Source of the DNA: Methylocella silvestris BL2
GTDB taxonomy: Bacteria; Pseudomonadota; Alphaproteobacteria; Rhizobiales; Beijerinckiaceae
Assembly (NCBI RefSeq): GCF_000021745.1
Contig: NC_011666.1
Coordinates: 434,001-498,000, forward strand
DNA length: 64,000 nt
Direction: 5' to 3'
In this document: positions 38,727-47,979 of the stretch, one piece after another
Layout of the letters: every line of letters starts with the position of its first letter
Position numbering within the stretch: the stretch's first letter is position 1
Made by a program: the position numbers and the translations under genes
The notes under the pieces: model-generated
The model's database searches: none
Seen by the model: the letters and a program-made list of their open reading frames with translations, nothing else
Told to the model about the DNA's origin: nothing

Positions 38727-39113
38727 CTATTCCGCCGGTTCGAGAACTTCCTCCACCTTTGCCGGCGCCTCTTCCTTGGCGGGGCGCACGTCGACCAACG
38801 TCACGCTGACGCCGGAGCCGAGCAATTGCAATGAGATCTCCTTGCCATTGCCGAATTTGACGCCGTCCCTGTAGGCGCCGTGCTCGAGCCGGGCGAACAC
38901 CACATGTTCGGCGGGCTGAACGCCGAGCCGCGTCTGCAGATCGCTGGAGATGCCTTCGAGATTAAGGTGCGTATCATATTGCACGCACACGGCGGTGGAG
39001 CAGTCGCCCGGCGTTGCAAGACCGATGCTCCCGGAAGGGAACCGCGTCGTCACATATTTCTCCGACTCGCGGGCAGGCCGCGAGGCATACATTTCAAGCG
39101 AATAATCACACAT
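38727..39113 (-). CDS. Conserved hypothetical protein
   Basis: Started at MCDYSLEMYASRPARESEKYVTTRFPSGSIG for 128 residues; a Met three codons earlier is possible. The protein is soluble with no signal peptide. A Cys-containing N-terminus (MCDY, then GDCSTAVCVQYDTHL) and a central beta-rich region end in an acidic/proline tail (AKEEAPAKVEEVLEPAE). I recall similar unannotated proteins in Hyphomicrobiales but know no function. A strong terminator follows, suggesting good expression. It is not part of the glnB operon. Confidence 0.75.
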   Translation of the reverse strand: MCDYSLEMYASRPARESEKYVTTRFPSGSIGLATPGDCSTAVCVQYDTHLNLEGISSDLQTRLGVQPAEHVVFARLEHGAYRDGVKFGNGKEISLQLLGSGVSVTLVDVRPAKEEAPAKVEEVLEPAE

Positions 39114-39477
39114 GTGAACCACTCCAAATGTCTCGAGATGCGGAGTCCCTTCCGTGCGGAGGCTTTCCCGGCGCGCAAAGGCGACGGGTTGGGCTACGAG
39201 CTGTGAAGATATTCAGCCCCCCAAGAAGGAAGGGGAATGTGGAGGCCTCTCAGGGCCAGCCTGGCTCGATCTAGAAAAACGCTGGCGCTTGGCTGCGTCG
39301 ACCGATACCGCGCCTGACGGTCGTCAGGCGCTCCACTTAACGCTACGAACGCGAGGACGCCAATTTGGTTCGCCCCGAGTCGCGCTTAAACTTATGATAG
39401 CTCAGCCCTTTGCAGCGTCAAGCTCTTTCGGCCGAGCTGCGATCAAATCCCCAGCGCGCAATCCGTTCAGGCAAGCT
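39114..39477. other. Intergenic region, nothing recognised
   Basis: The 364 bases between the conserved hypothetical start and the sseA stop hold no credible gene, repeat or terminator that I can see. The promoter of the hypothetical gene should lie in the first 150 bases. Confidence 0.5.
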
Positions 39478-40338
39478 TCAGCCGGCAATGTCTTCTGCCT
39501 CTCCGGTGGCGATCGGCAGGTCGAGACGTCCGCCCCATTCGCTCCAGGAGCCGTCGTACAGCGCGACGCCCTGTTTGCCGACGCTCTCAAGCGCGAGCAG
39601 CAGGATCGCCGCGGTGACGCCCGAGCCGCAAGTCGTGATGATCGGCCGCGACAAGTCGACGCCAGCCTTGGCGAAGGCGGCTTTGACTTCTTCGGGCGGT
39701 TTAACGCGACCCTTTGCGGCGACCTCGGGCCATGGCACGTTGCGGCTTCCCGGAACATGGCCCGAGCGCAGCCCCGGCCGCGGCTCGGCGACCTCTCCCG
39801 TAAAGCGCCCGGCGCTGCGCGCGTCGACGATCTGCGCCGTCGCCATTTCGCTCGCCTTCAGAACATCGGCGGCGGCGGCGACCCCGGCGCGGTTCAGCTT
39901 CGCCGCAAAATTCCGCGGTTTGTGCAGCCGTTCGCCTGTCTCCAAAAGCCGTCCCTCCTTGCGCCATTTGGCGAGGCCGCCTTCAAGGACCTTCACCTCT
40001 TTCGCGCCGAACAGCCGCAAGGTCCACCAGACGCGGGCCGCGCCGACGAGATCGGAATTGTCATAGACGACGATCGTCATTCCCTCGCTGAGGCCGAGTT
40101 TTCCCGCCGCGGCCGCAAACGCCTCGGGCGAGGGCAGCATATGCGGCAAGGACGTCGAGCGATCGGCGATGGCGTCGATATCGAAAAACACCGCTCCTGG
40201 AATATGCCCGGCGGCAAATTCGGCGCGGGCGTCGCGCTGTTCGGCGGGCATGAAGAAACTGCCGTCGACAATGGCGAGATCTGTCGAGCCGAGCCGGTCC
40301 GCCAGCCATTCGGTGGAAACGAAGAGAGTCTGGTTCAC
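39478..40338 (-). CDS. sseA: 3-mercaptopyruvate sulfurtransferase
   Basis: A 286-residue two-domain rhodanese-type enzyme moving sulfur from 3-mercaptopyruvate to thiol acceptors or cyanide. I choose the GTG at 40338 (VNQTLFVSTEWLADRLGSTDLAIVDGSFF) because the family starts here and GAGG lies just upstream; the open frame reaching to 40638 is otherwise unlike coding sequence. The inactive N-terminal rhodanese domain has GHIPGAVFFDIDAIAD. The C-terminal domain has the catalytic loop CGSGVTA, the MST signature rather than the CRKGVT of thiosulfate sulfurtransferases. Confidence 0.93.
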   Translation of the reverse strand: MNQTLFVSTEWLADRLGSTDLAIVDGSFFMPAEQRDARAEFAAGHIPGAVFFDIDAIADRSTSLPHMLPSPEAFAAAAGKLGLSEGMTIVVYDNSDLVGAARVWWTLRLFGAKEVKVLEGGLAKWRKEGRLLETGERLHKPRNFAAKLNRAGVAAAADVLKASEMATAQIVDARSAGRFTGEVAEPRPGLRSGHVPGSRNVPWPEVAAKGRVKPPEEVKAAFAKAGVDLSRPIITTCGSGVTAAILLLALESVGKQGVALYDGSWSEWGGRLDLPIATGEAEDIAG

Positions 40339-40654
40339 CTGCGTCGCCTCGTCGTCGGTCCGGCCTGCGCAAAGGGGATTGCAAGTCGCGGCGGACTCGT
40401 TTGATTGCCCGCGCAAGATGTAAAGCGCGCCGCCGCGTCTTCCAACTGCAAAACTTTTGGCCTTCGCTTTGTAAAATTTTGTCGTGGAACATGCGCGGTG
40501 GCGCCGCGTAAGGCGGCGCGCCTTTGAAAACCTGCCGGACCTGCGCCGACGCGCCCTCAAATTCCATCCGAACCATTTACGCCGCCGCCCGTTAGGCCCG
40601 CCGCAAGCGGCCGAGAAAAAACGGCTGCATATGTCCACACGGAGGAGTTTTAGA
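40339..40654. other. Divergent intergenic region sseA / small secreted protein
   Basis: A 316-base spacer with no gene. It carries an EcfG-type promoter (separate entry) pointing at the small secreted gene, a short stem (GCGCCGC and GCGGCGC, 40501-40519), and, close to sseA, its GTG-start ribosome-binding site. Confidence 0.5.
40486..40510 (+). promoter_or_regulatory. EcfG-type general stress promoter
   Basis: GGAAC (40486-40490), then 16 bases, then CGTA (40507-40510), against the alphaproteobacterial EcfG consensus GGAAC-N16/17-CGTT (one mismatch). It would give a leader of about 135 bases before the small secreted protein gene. Confidence 0.45.
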
Positions 40655-40927
40655 ATGAAGTCTGCTGCCGCTATCTTAGCCGCTATGCTGGCGCTCGCGC
40701 CGGCCGTCGCTTTCGCTCAGTCGGAGTCCGGCAACGGCCGGGGAAATGGCGACAAGGCCGTCGGACCGGCCTCCGAGAACGGCGACGCCTCGACCAGCAA
40801 TACGAAGCAACCGGGCGGCATGGGACGCTCGGCCTATCCGGATAATTCAGCTACATCGGCGCCCGAGACGCCGCCCGCGGCTGGGTCTGTCCCGCCGACG
40901 GAGACCACTGGTTCGGGCAAATACTAG
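40655..40927 (+). CDS. Small secreted hydrophilic protein
   Basis: A 90-residue protein started at MKSAAAILAAMLALAPAVAFAQ, with GGAGGAG (40641-40647) seven bases upstream; the frame continues further upstream but without coding character. The signal peptide is followed by a hydrophilic, Gly/Ser/Thr/Pro-rich, probably disordered region (SESGNGRGNGDKAVGP, then SAPETPPAAGSVPPTETTGSGKY). No family is recognised. Such low-complexity small exported proteins are common members of the EcfG stress regulon, consistent with the promoter-like sequence upstream. Confidence 0.7.
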   Translation: MKSAAAILAAMLALAPAVAFAQSESGNGRGNGDKAVGPASENGDASTSNTKQPGGMGRSAYPDNSATSAPETPPAAGSVPPTETTGSGKY

Positions 40928-40956
40928 CCGAGCTTGCTAACAAAGATTGCGGCAAA

Positions 40957-41703
40957 TCACCGCCATGCGTTGAGCGCAGCGGCGATCCAGTCCTGCTGCG
41001 GCCCAATCAGGATCGCTTGGGTAAGGGCGCCGCATGCGGCGCCCTTTTCGCCGCTGGCCCATGTGGCGATCGCGACCAGCCGGCCGTCAAGAAGCAAGGG
41101 CGCCCCGGAATCGCCGACGCAAGCGCCGGACCGCGATCCCGGCCGGCCCCGCGCCCATAGCAAGACAGGCGACATTGGCGCAGCAGTGATCAGCTCAGCC
41201 GAACGCAACACGCCGCCGGTTTTTGGCTGGCCTTCGACGCCAAAGCCAAATCCGGCGAGGCGAACCCTTTGCCCCAGCGCCGCCGAAGCCTCTGCAAAAC
41301 CCAACGGCGAAAAAGCTGCGGGAAGGTCGCGGGAGAGGCGCAGCAGCGCAAGGTCGATTGAAACCACGCGGCGGCGGATCGCGTCAGCCCGGTAAAGCGG
41401 ATGCAGCCGGGTCTCGGCGATTTCAAGCAGCGCCGCGCCGCCCGCCGTCTTGACATAAACTCGCATGTCTTTGGGCGCTGAGGCGCAATGCGCTGCGGTC
41501 AGAATGACATTTTGAGCAACGACCGCGCCCGTACAAAATCCCGCCGAGTTTGCGGCCCGCGTCAGCACCATCACGGCAAAGGGAGCGAGGTCGGGCGCGT
41601 CTTCCGCGGCGCCGACGACCGCGTTCGCTGGCGCGGCGAGTAGAAGCGTGGCGGAAAGCTGCAACAGAAGCCGAAAAAACGGCCGCATGGAGCCGGCGTT
41701 CAT
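40957..41703 (-). CDS. Trypsin-like serine protease, secreted
   Basis: Started at MNAGSMRPFFRLLLQLSATLLLAAPANA (248 residues); the Met five codons later is an alternative, and a still longer frame would overlap the divergent gene's start. A signal peptide is followed by an S1 chymotrypsin-fold domain with TAAHC (His), VSIDLALLRL (Asp) and CVGDSGAPLLL (Ser), so the triad is complete. FCTGAVVAQNVILTAAHC lines up with the usual CxGxLI start. Four Cys can form two disulfides. Role unknown. Confidence 0.9.
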   Translation of the reverse strand: MNAGSMRPFFRLLLQLSATLLLAAPANAVVGAAEDAPDLAPFAVMVLTRAANSAGFCTGAVVAQNVILTAAHCASAPKDMRVYVKTAGGAALLEIAETRLHPLYRADAIRRRVVSIDLALLRLSRDLPAAFSPLGFAEASAALGQRVRLAGFGFGVEGQPKTGGVLRSAELITAAPMSPVLLWARGRPGSRSGACVGDSGAPLLLDGRLVAIATWASGEKGAACGALTQAILIGPQQDWIAAALNAWR

Positions 41704-41737
41704 TGACGGTTCAGTCTCCGCGCGGCAGCGTGTTGGC

Positions 41738-42061
41738 ATGAATAGCGTCATTCTTTCGCTTGGGGTCCTTGTCGGCCTCTGCCTTTGCGCGCGCGCGCAG
41801 GCGGCGCCACAATGCTATTCGACCGGGGAAACGCGCGAAAAGATAGTCACGGACGGCCTGACCGAGCCGTTCAGAGCGATGCAGAAGGCGGCCGCGCGCA
41901 CGCAGGCCGAAGCGCTGGCGGCAAAACTTTGCCTCGGCGACGATGATTTCGTCTATGAGATCAGTCTGCTGCGCCGCGACGGAAAATTGATCCGCGCGTT
42001 CGTTAACGCCAAGAGCGGCCAGATCATCGACGCAAAAAGCGAAAAGAAGCGCGGCGATTAA
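41738..42061 (+). CDS. Periplasmic PepSY-like protein, possible FeuN-type kinase inhibitor
   Basis: A 107-residue protein started at MNSVILSLGVLVGLCLCARAQAAPQ, a signal peptide. The mature part (IVTDGLTEPFRAM, then DDDFVYEISLLRRDGKLIRAFVNAKSGQIIDAKSEKK) has the PepSY layout of a helix and three strands ending in VNAKSGQII. It lies 89 bases before a response regulator/histidine kinase pair. In Sinorhizobium, the small periplasmic protein FeuN precedes FeuP/FeuQ and inhibits FeuQ. Position and size fit that role, but I cannot confirm homology. Confidence 0.7.
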   Translation: MNSVILSLGVLVGLCLCARAQAAPQCYSTGETREKIVTDGLTEPFRAMQKAAARTQAEALAAKLCLGDDDFVYEISLLRRDGKLIRAFVNAKSGQIIDAKSEKKRGD

Positions 42062-42150
42062 GGCGATCCATGGGCTGCGGCGCGATCTTCACCCAAGACA
42101 TCCGCGCAGATTTGCGCATCGCGCTTTAGCCGCCGGGCAGGAGAACCAGA

Positions 42151-42861
42151 ATGCGCCTGCTCGTTGTCGAGGACGACAAGGATTTGAATCGGCAGATTGT
42201 TTCTGCGCTTGAGCGCGCGGGCTACGCCGTCGATCGCGCCTTCGACGGCGAGGAGGGCTGGTTCCTCGGCGATACCGAGCCATATGACGGCGTCGTGCTC
42301 GATCTCGGCCTGCCGGGCAAGGATGGCGTGACCGTCCTTTCCGATTGGCGCAAGGCCGGCCGCGTGATGCCGGTGTTGATCCTGACGGCGCGCGACCGCT
42401 GGGGCGAAAAGGTCAAAGGGTTCGACGCTGGAGCCGATGATTATGTCACCAAGCCGTTTCATATCGAGGAGCTGCTCGCCCGGCTGCGCGCCCTGATGCG
42501 GCGCTCCGCGGGCCATGCCTCGAGCGTGTTCTCCTGCGGTCCGGTCAGTTTCGACGAACGCGGCGGCAAGGTTTCGGTCGAGGGACAGCCGGTCAAGCTC
42601 ACCTCGCATGAATATCGGCTGCTGGGCTATTTGATGCATCATCAGGGCAAGATCGTTTCACGCGCCGAGATCGTGGAGCATCTCTACGATCAGGATTTCG
42701 ACCGCGACTCCAACACGATCGAGGTTTTTGTCGGACGCCTGCGCAAGAAGCTCGGGGTCGACGTCATCCATACGATGCGGGGCCTTGGCTATATATTGGC
42801 GCCTCCGACGGCGGACGACGGCGCGGCCGCAAGCCGCTCCGAGCCGCCCGCCGGCCGCTGA
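42151..42861 (+). CDS. feuP: OmpR-family response regulator, FeuP-like
   Basis: A 236-residue OmpR/PhoB-type regulator. The receiver has EDDKD, phospho-Asp51 in VVLDLGLPGKDG and Lys in VTKPFHIEELLARLR. The winged-helix domain (from about residue 130) has VKLTSHEYRLLGYLMHHQGKIVSRAEIVEHLY and SNTIEVFVGRLRKKLG. Its stop overlaps the kinase start by one base. The neighbours, a periplasmic PepSY-like gene before and cytochrome c maturation genes after the kinase, match the rhizobial feuPQ-cycHJKL region. There FeuP/FeuQ controls cyclic beta-glucan export in Sinorhizobium. Confidence 0.8.
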   Translation: MRLLVVEDDKDLNRQIVSALERAGYAVDRAFDGEEGWFLGDTEPYDGVVLDLGLPGKDGVTVLSDWRKAGRVMPVLILTARDRWGEKVKGFDAGADDYVTKPFHIEELLARLRALMRRSAGHASSVFSCGPVSFDERGGKVSVEGQPVKLTSHEYRLLGYLMHHQGKIVSRAEIVEHLYDQDFDRDSNTIEVFVGRLRKKLGVDVIHTMRGLGYILAPPTADDGAAASRSEPPAGR

Positions 42862-44306
42862 TGTCGCGCTCGGACCCCGTTGCGGGCAAAGCCTCGGGGT
42901 GGGCGGCAAGCCGGATTTCAATCGCCAAGCGGCTTTTCCTGTCGGCGGCGATTTTAAGTTTCGCCATCCTGTTCCTCGCCGGCGCGCTTCTGACCGCCGT
43001 CTACCGGCAGGCCGCCGAGCGCAATTTCGACGAGCGCCTCAACGTCTATCTGCGCGCCCTCATCACCGACATTGCGACCGCCAGCGAGGCCGACCGGGCG
43101 GGGCCGGACGAATTAAGCGATCCGCAATTCGCTCTCGCTCTCTCCGGCTGGTACTGGCAGATCACAAGGCTCGACGGCGATCAGCGCCAGATCAGGAGCT
43201 CGCGCTCTCTCTTCGCCGCGCGCCTTCCCCGGCTGTCGGATCTTGGCGTTCCGGTCGGGATCGGCGGCGCGCGTCAGGGCTACGCCAAGGGCCCCGACGA
43301 CCGGCGCCTGCGCATCGTCGAGCGAATCGTCGACGCCGGCGACGACGGCATTTATCTCGTTCAGGTGGGGGCGACGACGGCCGAACTCGAATCGGCCATC
43401 GAACAATTCGAAGCCTATCTGACCGTCACCTTCACGCTGCTGGCCCTGGCGCTCATCGCATCCTCCGCGCTGCAATTGCGCTACGGCCTTGCGCCTTTGC
43501 GGCAGCTGCGCGAGGGCGTTGCGGCGATCCGCCGCGGCGAAGCCGAATCGATCTCCGGCGTCTATCCCTTGGATCTTGCTCCGCTCGCCGGCGAGCTCAA
43601 TCTGCTGATCGGCGCCAATCGCGCCGTGGTCGAGCGCGCCCGCACCCAGGTCGGCAATCTGGCGCATGCGCTGAAAACGCCGCTGAGCGTCGTCATAAAC
43701 GAGGCGGCGCTGGAGCCCGGGCCACTGTCGGCCAAGGTCGCGGAGCAGGCGGCGATCATGCGCGATCAGGTCGGCTATTATCTGGACCGCGCCAGAGCCG
43801 CCGTGCGCGCCGGAATGCTGACCGGATCGACCGAGGTCGAGCCAGTGATCCGCGCGCTGCTCGCCGCCTTCGAGAAGATCTACGCCGATCGGGCGCTTGA
43901 ATTTTCGCTCGACGCGCCATCGCCCATTCGTTTTCTGGGCGAGAAGCAGGATCTTGAGGAAATGATCGGCAATCTGATCGACAACGCCGGCAAATGGGCG
44001 CGCGGCAGCGTCAATGTCACTGTCGCCGCCGAGACGCCAGACCCGGACGCCGAGCGCTCCTTTTTCCATATTGTCATCGACGATGACGGTCTCGGGCTTC
44101 CCGCCGACCGGCGCGAGGAGGCGATCGCGCGCGGCCGGCGCCTTGACGAAACCAAGCCGGGCTCGGGGCTTGGCCTCTCGATCGTCGTCGATCTTGCGAC
44201 GATGTATGGCGGCGGCCTGACGCTCGACGCCAGCCCCGCCGGGGGTCTTCGCGCGCAATTGCGCCTGCCGTCGACGCAAAACCCGCCCGAGCCAACGCGT
44301 TCGTGA
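42861..44306 (+). CDS. feuQ: Membrane sensor histidine kinase, FeuQ-like
   Basis: A 481-residue kinase. Membrane segments at about residues 28-50 (LFLSAAILSFAILFLAGALLTAVY) and 190-210 flank a periplasmic sensor of about 140 residues. HAMP follows (RYGLAPLRQLREGVAAIRRGE), then the H-box His269 in NLAHALKTPLSVVINEA and the catalytic domain with NLIDNAGKWA (N-box), DDDGLGLP (G1) and GSGLGLSIV (G2). The HALKTPL box and layout are PhoQ-like, as for FeuQ. The orthology rests on motifs plus the ccm neighbours; the symbol is a best estimate. Confidence 0.8.
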   Translation: MSRSDPVAGKASGWAASRISIAKRLFLSAAILSFAILFLAGALLTAVYRQAAERNFDERLNVYLRALITDIATASEADRAGPDELSDPQFALALSGWYWQITRLDGDQRQIRSSRSLFAARLPRLSDLGVPVGIGGARQGYAKGPDDRRLRIVERIVDAGDDGIYLVQVGATTAELESAIEQFEAYLTVTFTLLALALIASSALQLRYGLAPLRQLREGVAAIRRGEAESISGVYPLDLAPLAGELNLLIGANRAVVERARTQVGNLAHALKTPLSVVINEAALEPGPLSAKVAEQAAIMRDQVGYYLDRARAAVRAGMLTGSTEVEPVIRALLAAFEKIYADRALEFSLDAPSPIRFLGEKQDLEEMIGNLIDNAGKWARGSVNVTVAAETPDPDAERSFFHIVIDDDGLGLPADRREEAIARGRRLDETKPGSGLGLSIVVDLATMYGGGLTLDASPAGGLRAQLRLPSTQNPPEPTRS

Positions 44307-44353
44307 GCGAAAGACCCTTTGCAAGGGCCCGCGCCGATGACTAAGAGAACGTC

Positions 44354-45472
44354 ATGTTGTGGGTATTTTTTGCAGCTTTGACGGCGGCCGCCCTGACAAG
44401 CGTGTTCTGGCCTCTCCTTCGAACGCCGCGCGGGCCGTCGCGCAGCGCGATCGACGTCGCCTTTTACAAGGCGCAGCTGGCCGAGATCGAACGGGACGCT
44501 GCGCGGGGGCTTGTCGCCAAGCATGACGCCGAGGGCGCGAAGGCGGAGGCGGCGCGCCGCCTGATCGCCGCGTCGGAGACGCCGGGTCCGGGCGCCGCCG
44601 ACGCGTCTCAAACCAAAGCCCGCGCCGCCATCGCGGCGGCGGTGCTGTTCGTGCCGGCGCTCGCAATCGGCCTCTATTCCGCCATCGGCCATCCCGGACT
44701 GCCGGACCTTCCGCTGACCGCCCGGCTGGCGCAGCCCGCGGCAAAACTCGACATCATGGCGGCGATCGGCAAGGTCGAGGCGCATCTTGCCGAAAATCCG
44801 AACGACGCCAGGGGCTATGCGATCCTTGCGCCGATCTATATGCGCCTCGGTCGCTACGAGGACGCCGCCAAAGCCTATGCCGCAATGCTGCGTCTTGAGG
44901 GCGAGACGGCGGAGCGCCTGTCGCTCTACGGCGAAGCGCTTGTCGCGGCGGCGCAGGGCGACGTCACGGCAGAGGCGAAAACAGCCTTCGAGAGCGCCGT
45001 GGCGAAGGATCCGGCGGCGCCGCGCCCGCGCTTCTATCTTGGCCTTGCCGCCGCAGAGGCTGGCGACAAGACGGAGGCGAAGAAAATCTGGACCGAGCTG
45101 CTGGCGCAATCGCCCCCCGATGCGCCCTATGCGCCGGCCCTGCGCGAAAAACTCGCCGCGCTCGACGGAGCGCCCGCGCCTGCAGCGCCGGGACCCGCGC
45201 AAAACCCGGCGCTGGCCGCAAACATAGCCGGTATGGCCGGCCCGGAGCAGGCGCAGGCGATCAAGGGCATGGTCGACCGGCTCGCGGCGAAGCTCGCAGA
45301 GAATGGACAGGACGTCGAAGGGTGGCTGCGCCTTGTTCGCGCCTATGCCGTACTGCATGAATCCGAAAAGGCGCGCTCGGCCGTGGTCGACGCCAAACGC
45401 AATCTCGCCGGCGATGCGACGGCCAGCGCCCGCATCGACGCGCTCGCGCGCGAACTCGGCCTTGAAGGATAA
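44354..45472 (+). CDS. ccmI: Cytochrome c biogenesis protein CcmI (CycH)
   Basis: A 372-residue apocytochrome chaperone of System I. An N-terminal membrane segment (MLWVFFAALTAAALTSVFWPLL), a cytoplasmic loop with FYKAQLAEIERDAARGLV and a second segment (AAIAAAVLFVPALAIGLYSAI) precede a periplasmic TPR domain (GYAILAPIYMRLGRYEDAAKAYAAMLRLEG and following). It holds apocytochrome c C-termini for the CcmF/H heme ligation complex. It is the first gene of ccmIEFH, 47 bases after the kinase. Confidence 0.95.
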   Translation: MLWVFFAALTAAALTSVFWPLLRTPRGPSRSAIDVAFYKAQLAEIERDAARGLVAKHDAEGAKAEAARRLIAASETPGPGAADASQTKARAAIAAAVLFVPALAIGLYSAIGHPGLPDLPLTARLAQPAAKLDIMAAIGKVEAHLAENPNDARGYAILAPIYMRLGRYEDAAKAYAAMLRLEGETAERLSLYGEALVAAAQGDVTAEAKTAFESAVAKDPAAPRPRFYLGLAAAEAGDKTEAKKIWTELLAQSPPDAPYAPALREKLAALDGAPAPAAPGPAQNPALAANIAGMAGPEQAQAIKGMVDRLAAKLAENGQDVEGWLRLVRAYAVLHESEKARSAVVDAKRNLAGDATASARIDALARELGLEG

Positions 45473-45481
45473 AAGCCCGAC

Positions 45482-45982
45482 ATGACGCGCAAGCAAAAGC
45501 GGCTCGCCTTGATCGCATCCGGAGCGGTCGTCGTCAGCCTCGCCGTAGGCCTTGTGATGTTCGCCCTTCGCGACAACATCGTTTTCTTTTATTCGCCGAC
45601 CGAGCTCGCAGAAAAACCGGCGACAAACGGCGCGCGTCTGCGCATCGGCGGACTCGTCAAGCCGGCCTCGCTCGACCGTCAGGGCGATCAGACCGTGCGC
45701 TTTACCGTGACCGACATGAAGCACGACGTCGCCGTGACCTATACCGGCCTGTTGCCGGATCTGTTCCGGGAAGGGCAGGGCGTCGTCGCAGAGGGCGCCC
45801 TGCGGCCGGACGGCGTTTTCCACGCCGACAGCGTCCTCGCCAAACATGATGAGCGTTACATGCCGCGCGAAGTCGCGGACGCCTTGAAGAAACAGGGCGT
45901 CTGGCAGGAAGAGGGCAAGTCGGAGGGCAAGCCCAGCGCTATTCCGGCCCAGACAGCGCCGCAGGGCGCGCAGGCTTACTGA
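45482..45982 (+). CDS. ccmE: Heme chaperone CcmE (CycJ)
   Basis: A 166-residue periplasmic heme carrier: an N-terminal anchor ([22 protein letters not shown]), an OB-fold beta barrel ([13 protein letters not shown] to [23 protein letters not shown]) and the heme-binding motif [11 protein letters not shown] with covalent His122. It receives heme from CcmABCD and hands it to CcmF. The nine-base spacing from ccmI indicates an operon. Confidence 0.97.
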   Translation: MTRKQKRLALIASGAVVVSLAVGLVMFALRDNIVFFYSPTELAEKPATNGARLRIGGLVKPASLDRQGDQTVRFTVTDMKHDVAVTYTGLLPDLFREGQGVVAEGALRPDGVFHADSVLAKHDERYMPREVADALKKQGVWQEEGKSEGKPSAIPAQTAPQGAQAY

Positions 45983-45996
45983 AAGATGAGGCTGGC

Positions 45997-47979
45997 ATGA
46001 TCGTCGAAACCGGCCATTACGCGCTTGTCCTTGCGCTGGCGCTCGCGCTCGTCAATTCCGTGCTGCCGATCTGGGGCTCGCTTGCGGGCGACCGCCGCCT
46101 AATGGCCGTCGCGCCGCCGGTCGCGATCATGAGCTTCCTGCTGATCGGCTATTCTTACTTCGCGCTGACCTATGCGCATGTGACGTCTGATTTCTCGCTA
46201 CTCAACGTGGTGGAGAATTCGCATTCGGCCAAGCCCCTGATTTACAAGATCAGCGGCGTCTGGGGCAATCACGAGGGCTCGATGCTTTTGTGGGTGCTGG
46301 TGCTGGCTCTGTTCGGCGCGGCGGTCGCGCTGTTTTCCAGCTCGATGCCTGAGGATTTGCGCGCCAATACACTCGCCGTCCAATCCTGGATCAGCGCCGC
46401 TTTCGTGCTGTTTATTCTTTTGACGTCGAATCCCTTCGCGCGGTTGGGCGCGCCGCCAGCCGAGGGCAACGACCTCAATCCGCTGCTGCAGGATCCCGGC
46501 CTCGCGATCCATCCGCCGCTGCTTTACCTTGGCTATGTCGGGCTTTCGATCACCTATTCCTTCGCCGCCGCCGCGCTGATCTGCGGACGCATCGACGCCG
46601 TCTTCGCGCGCTTCGTTCGGCCATGGACGCTCGCCGCCTGGATCTGCCTGACGCTCGGCATCGCAATGGGGTCATACTGGGCCTATTACACGCTCGGCTG
46701 GGGCGGCTTCTGGTTCTGGGATCCAGTTGAAAACGCCTCGCTGATGCCTTGGCTCGCCGCTACCGCGCTGCTCCATTGCACAAGCGTCATGGAGAAGCGC
46801 GAGGCGCTGAAGATCTGGACGATTTTCCTCGCGATCCTCGCCTTTTCGCTGTCGCTGGTCGGCACCTTCCTGGTTCGCTCCGGCGTGCTCACCTCGGTGC
46901 ATGCTTTCGCCACCGATCCGATGCGCGGCGTGTTCATTCTCTTGATTCTTGTGCTGTTTATCGGCGGTTCGCTGGTTCTGTTCGCGGCGCGCGCGGGCGG
47001 CCTGAAGCAGGGCGGGCTGTTCGCCCCGATCTCCCGCGAAGGCGCGATCGTCGTCAATAATCTGATCCTCTCGACCTGCTGCGCCACCGTCTTCGTCGGC
47101 ACGCTCTATCCGCTCGCCCTCGAGGCGATGACGGGGGAAAAGATCTCGGTCGGCGCGCCCTTCTTCAATCTGACCTTTGTTCCGCTGTTCGTCCCGCTGT
47201 TCATCCTGATGCCGGTCGGCCAGATGCTCGCTTGGAAGCGCGGCGATCTGCTCGGCGCGGCGCAACGGCTGATCTACGCCTTCGGCGCCGGCCTTCTGAT
47301 GGCGGCGGCGCTGGCGGCGATCCACGGCGGTCCGGCCGTCAGCTTCATCCTTGGCGGTCTCGCCGCCTATGTCATCGTCGGCGCCTTCACCGATATCGGC
47401 AGGCGCCTCATTAGCGCCGGCGCGTCGCCCGCCTTGATGCTGCGGCGCCTGTCGGGGCTGCCGCGACAGGCGTTCGGAACGGCCTTCGCCCATGCGGGCA
47501 TCGGCGTCACGCTGCTCGGCCTTGCGGCCTCCGGCTGGGGCGTCGAAAAGATCACCACCTTGCGTCCGGGCGATTCGCTCGACGTCGGGCCGTTTCAATT
47601 GACGCTGCAGGAGATCGCCAAGCGCGAGGGGCCGAATTACTCGGAGATTTTTGCAACGACGGTGATCCGCTCCGGAGGCGTCGTCGCCGCTGTGGTCGAG
47701 CCATCGCTGCGCTCCTATCCGACCCGGCGCAGCAACAGAACGGAAGCCGGCATCGCCACGCTTTCTTTGGGCCAAGTCTATATCAGCATCGGCGGCCTCG
47801 AACCCGACGGCAGAGTCGACGCGCGTATTTTCTGGAAGCCGCTCGTCTCGCTGATCTGGGGCGGCGCGCTGATCATGGCCTTCGGCGGCGCGCTGTCTTT
47901 AAGCGACATGCGGCTTCGCGTCGGCGTCGGCCGCCGCGCGCGAAAGCCGGTCGCGCCGCAAGCCGCGCCGGCGGAATGA
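45997..47979 (+). CDS. ccmF: Cytochrome c heme lyase subunit CcmF (CycK)
   Basis: A 660-residue polytopic membrane protein with about fifteen segments. It carries the WWD domain as [19 protein letters not shown] (about residues 235-253), the conserved periplasmic His residues around [14 protein letters not shown] and ALLHCTSV, and [12 protein letters not shown]. With CcmH (and CcmI) it ligates heme to apocytochrome CXXCH motifs. It overlaps ccmH by four bases. Confidence 0.98.
   Translation: MIVETGHYALVLALALALVNSVLPIWGSLAGDRRLMAVAPPVAIMSFLLIGYSYFALTYAHVTSDFSLLNVVENSHSAKPLIYKISGVWGNHEGSMLLWVLVLALFGAAVALFSSSMPEDLRANTLAVQSWISAAFVLFILLTSNPFARLGAPPAEGNDLNPLLQDPGLAIHPPLLYLGYVGLSITYSFAAAALICGRIDAVFARFVRPWTLAAWICLTLGIAMGSYWAYYTLGWGGFWFWDPVENASLMPWLAATALLHCTSVMEKREALKIWTIFLAILAFSLSLVGTFLVRSGVLTSVHAFATDPMRGVFILLILVLFIGGSLVLFAARAGGLKQGGLFAPISREGAIVVNNLILSTCCATVFVGTLYPLALEAMTGEKISVGAPFFNLTFVPLFVPLFILMPVGQMLAWKRGDLLGAAQRLIYAFGAGLLMAAALAAIHGGPAVSFILGGLAAYVIVGAFTDIGRRLISAGASPALMLRRLSGLPRQAFGTAFAHAGIGVTLLGLAASGWGVEKITTLRPGDSLDVGPFQLTLQEIAKREGPNYSEIFATTVIRSGGVVAAVVEPSLRSYPTRRSNRTEAGIATLSLGQVYISIGGLEPDGRVDARIFWKPLVSLIWGGALIMAFGGALSLSDMRLRVGVGRRARKPVAPQAAPAE

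Noticed and set aside
44320-44332. Short hairpin CCCTTTGCAAGGG between the kinase gene and ccmI as a terminator
   Set aside because: The stem is short and lacks a T-tract; the genes are close enough to be co-transcribed.
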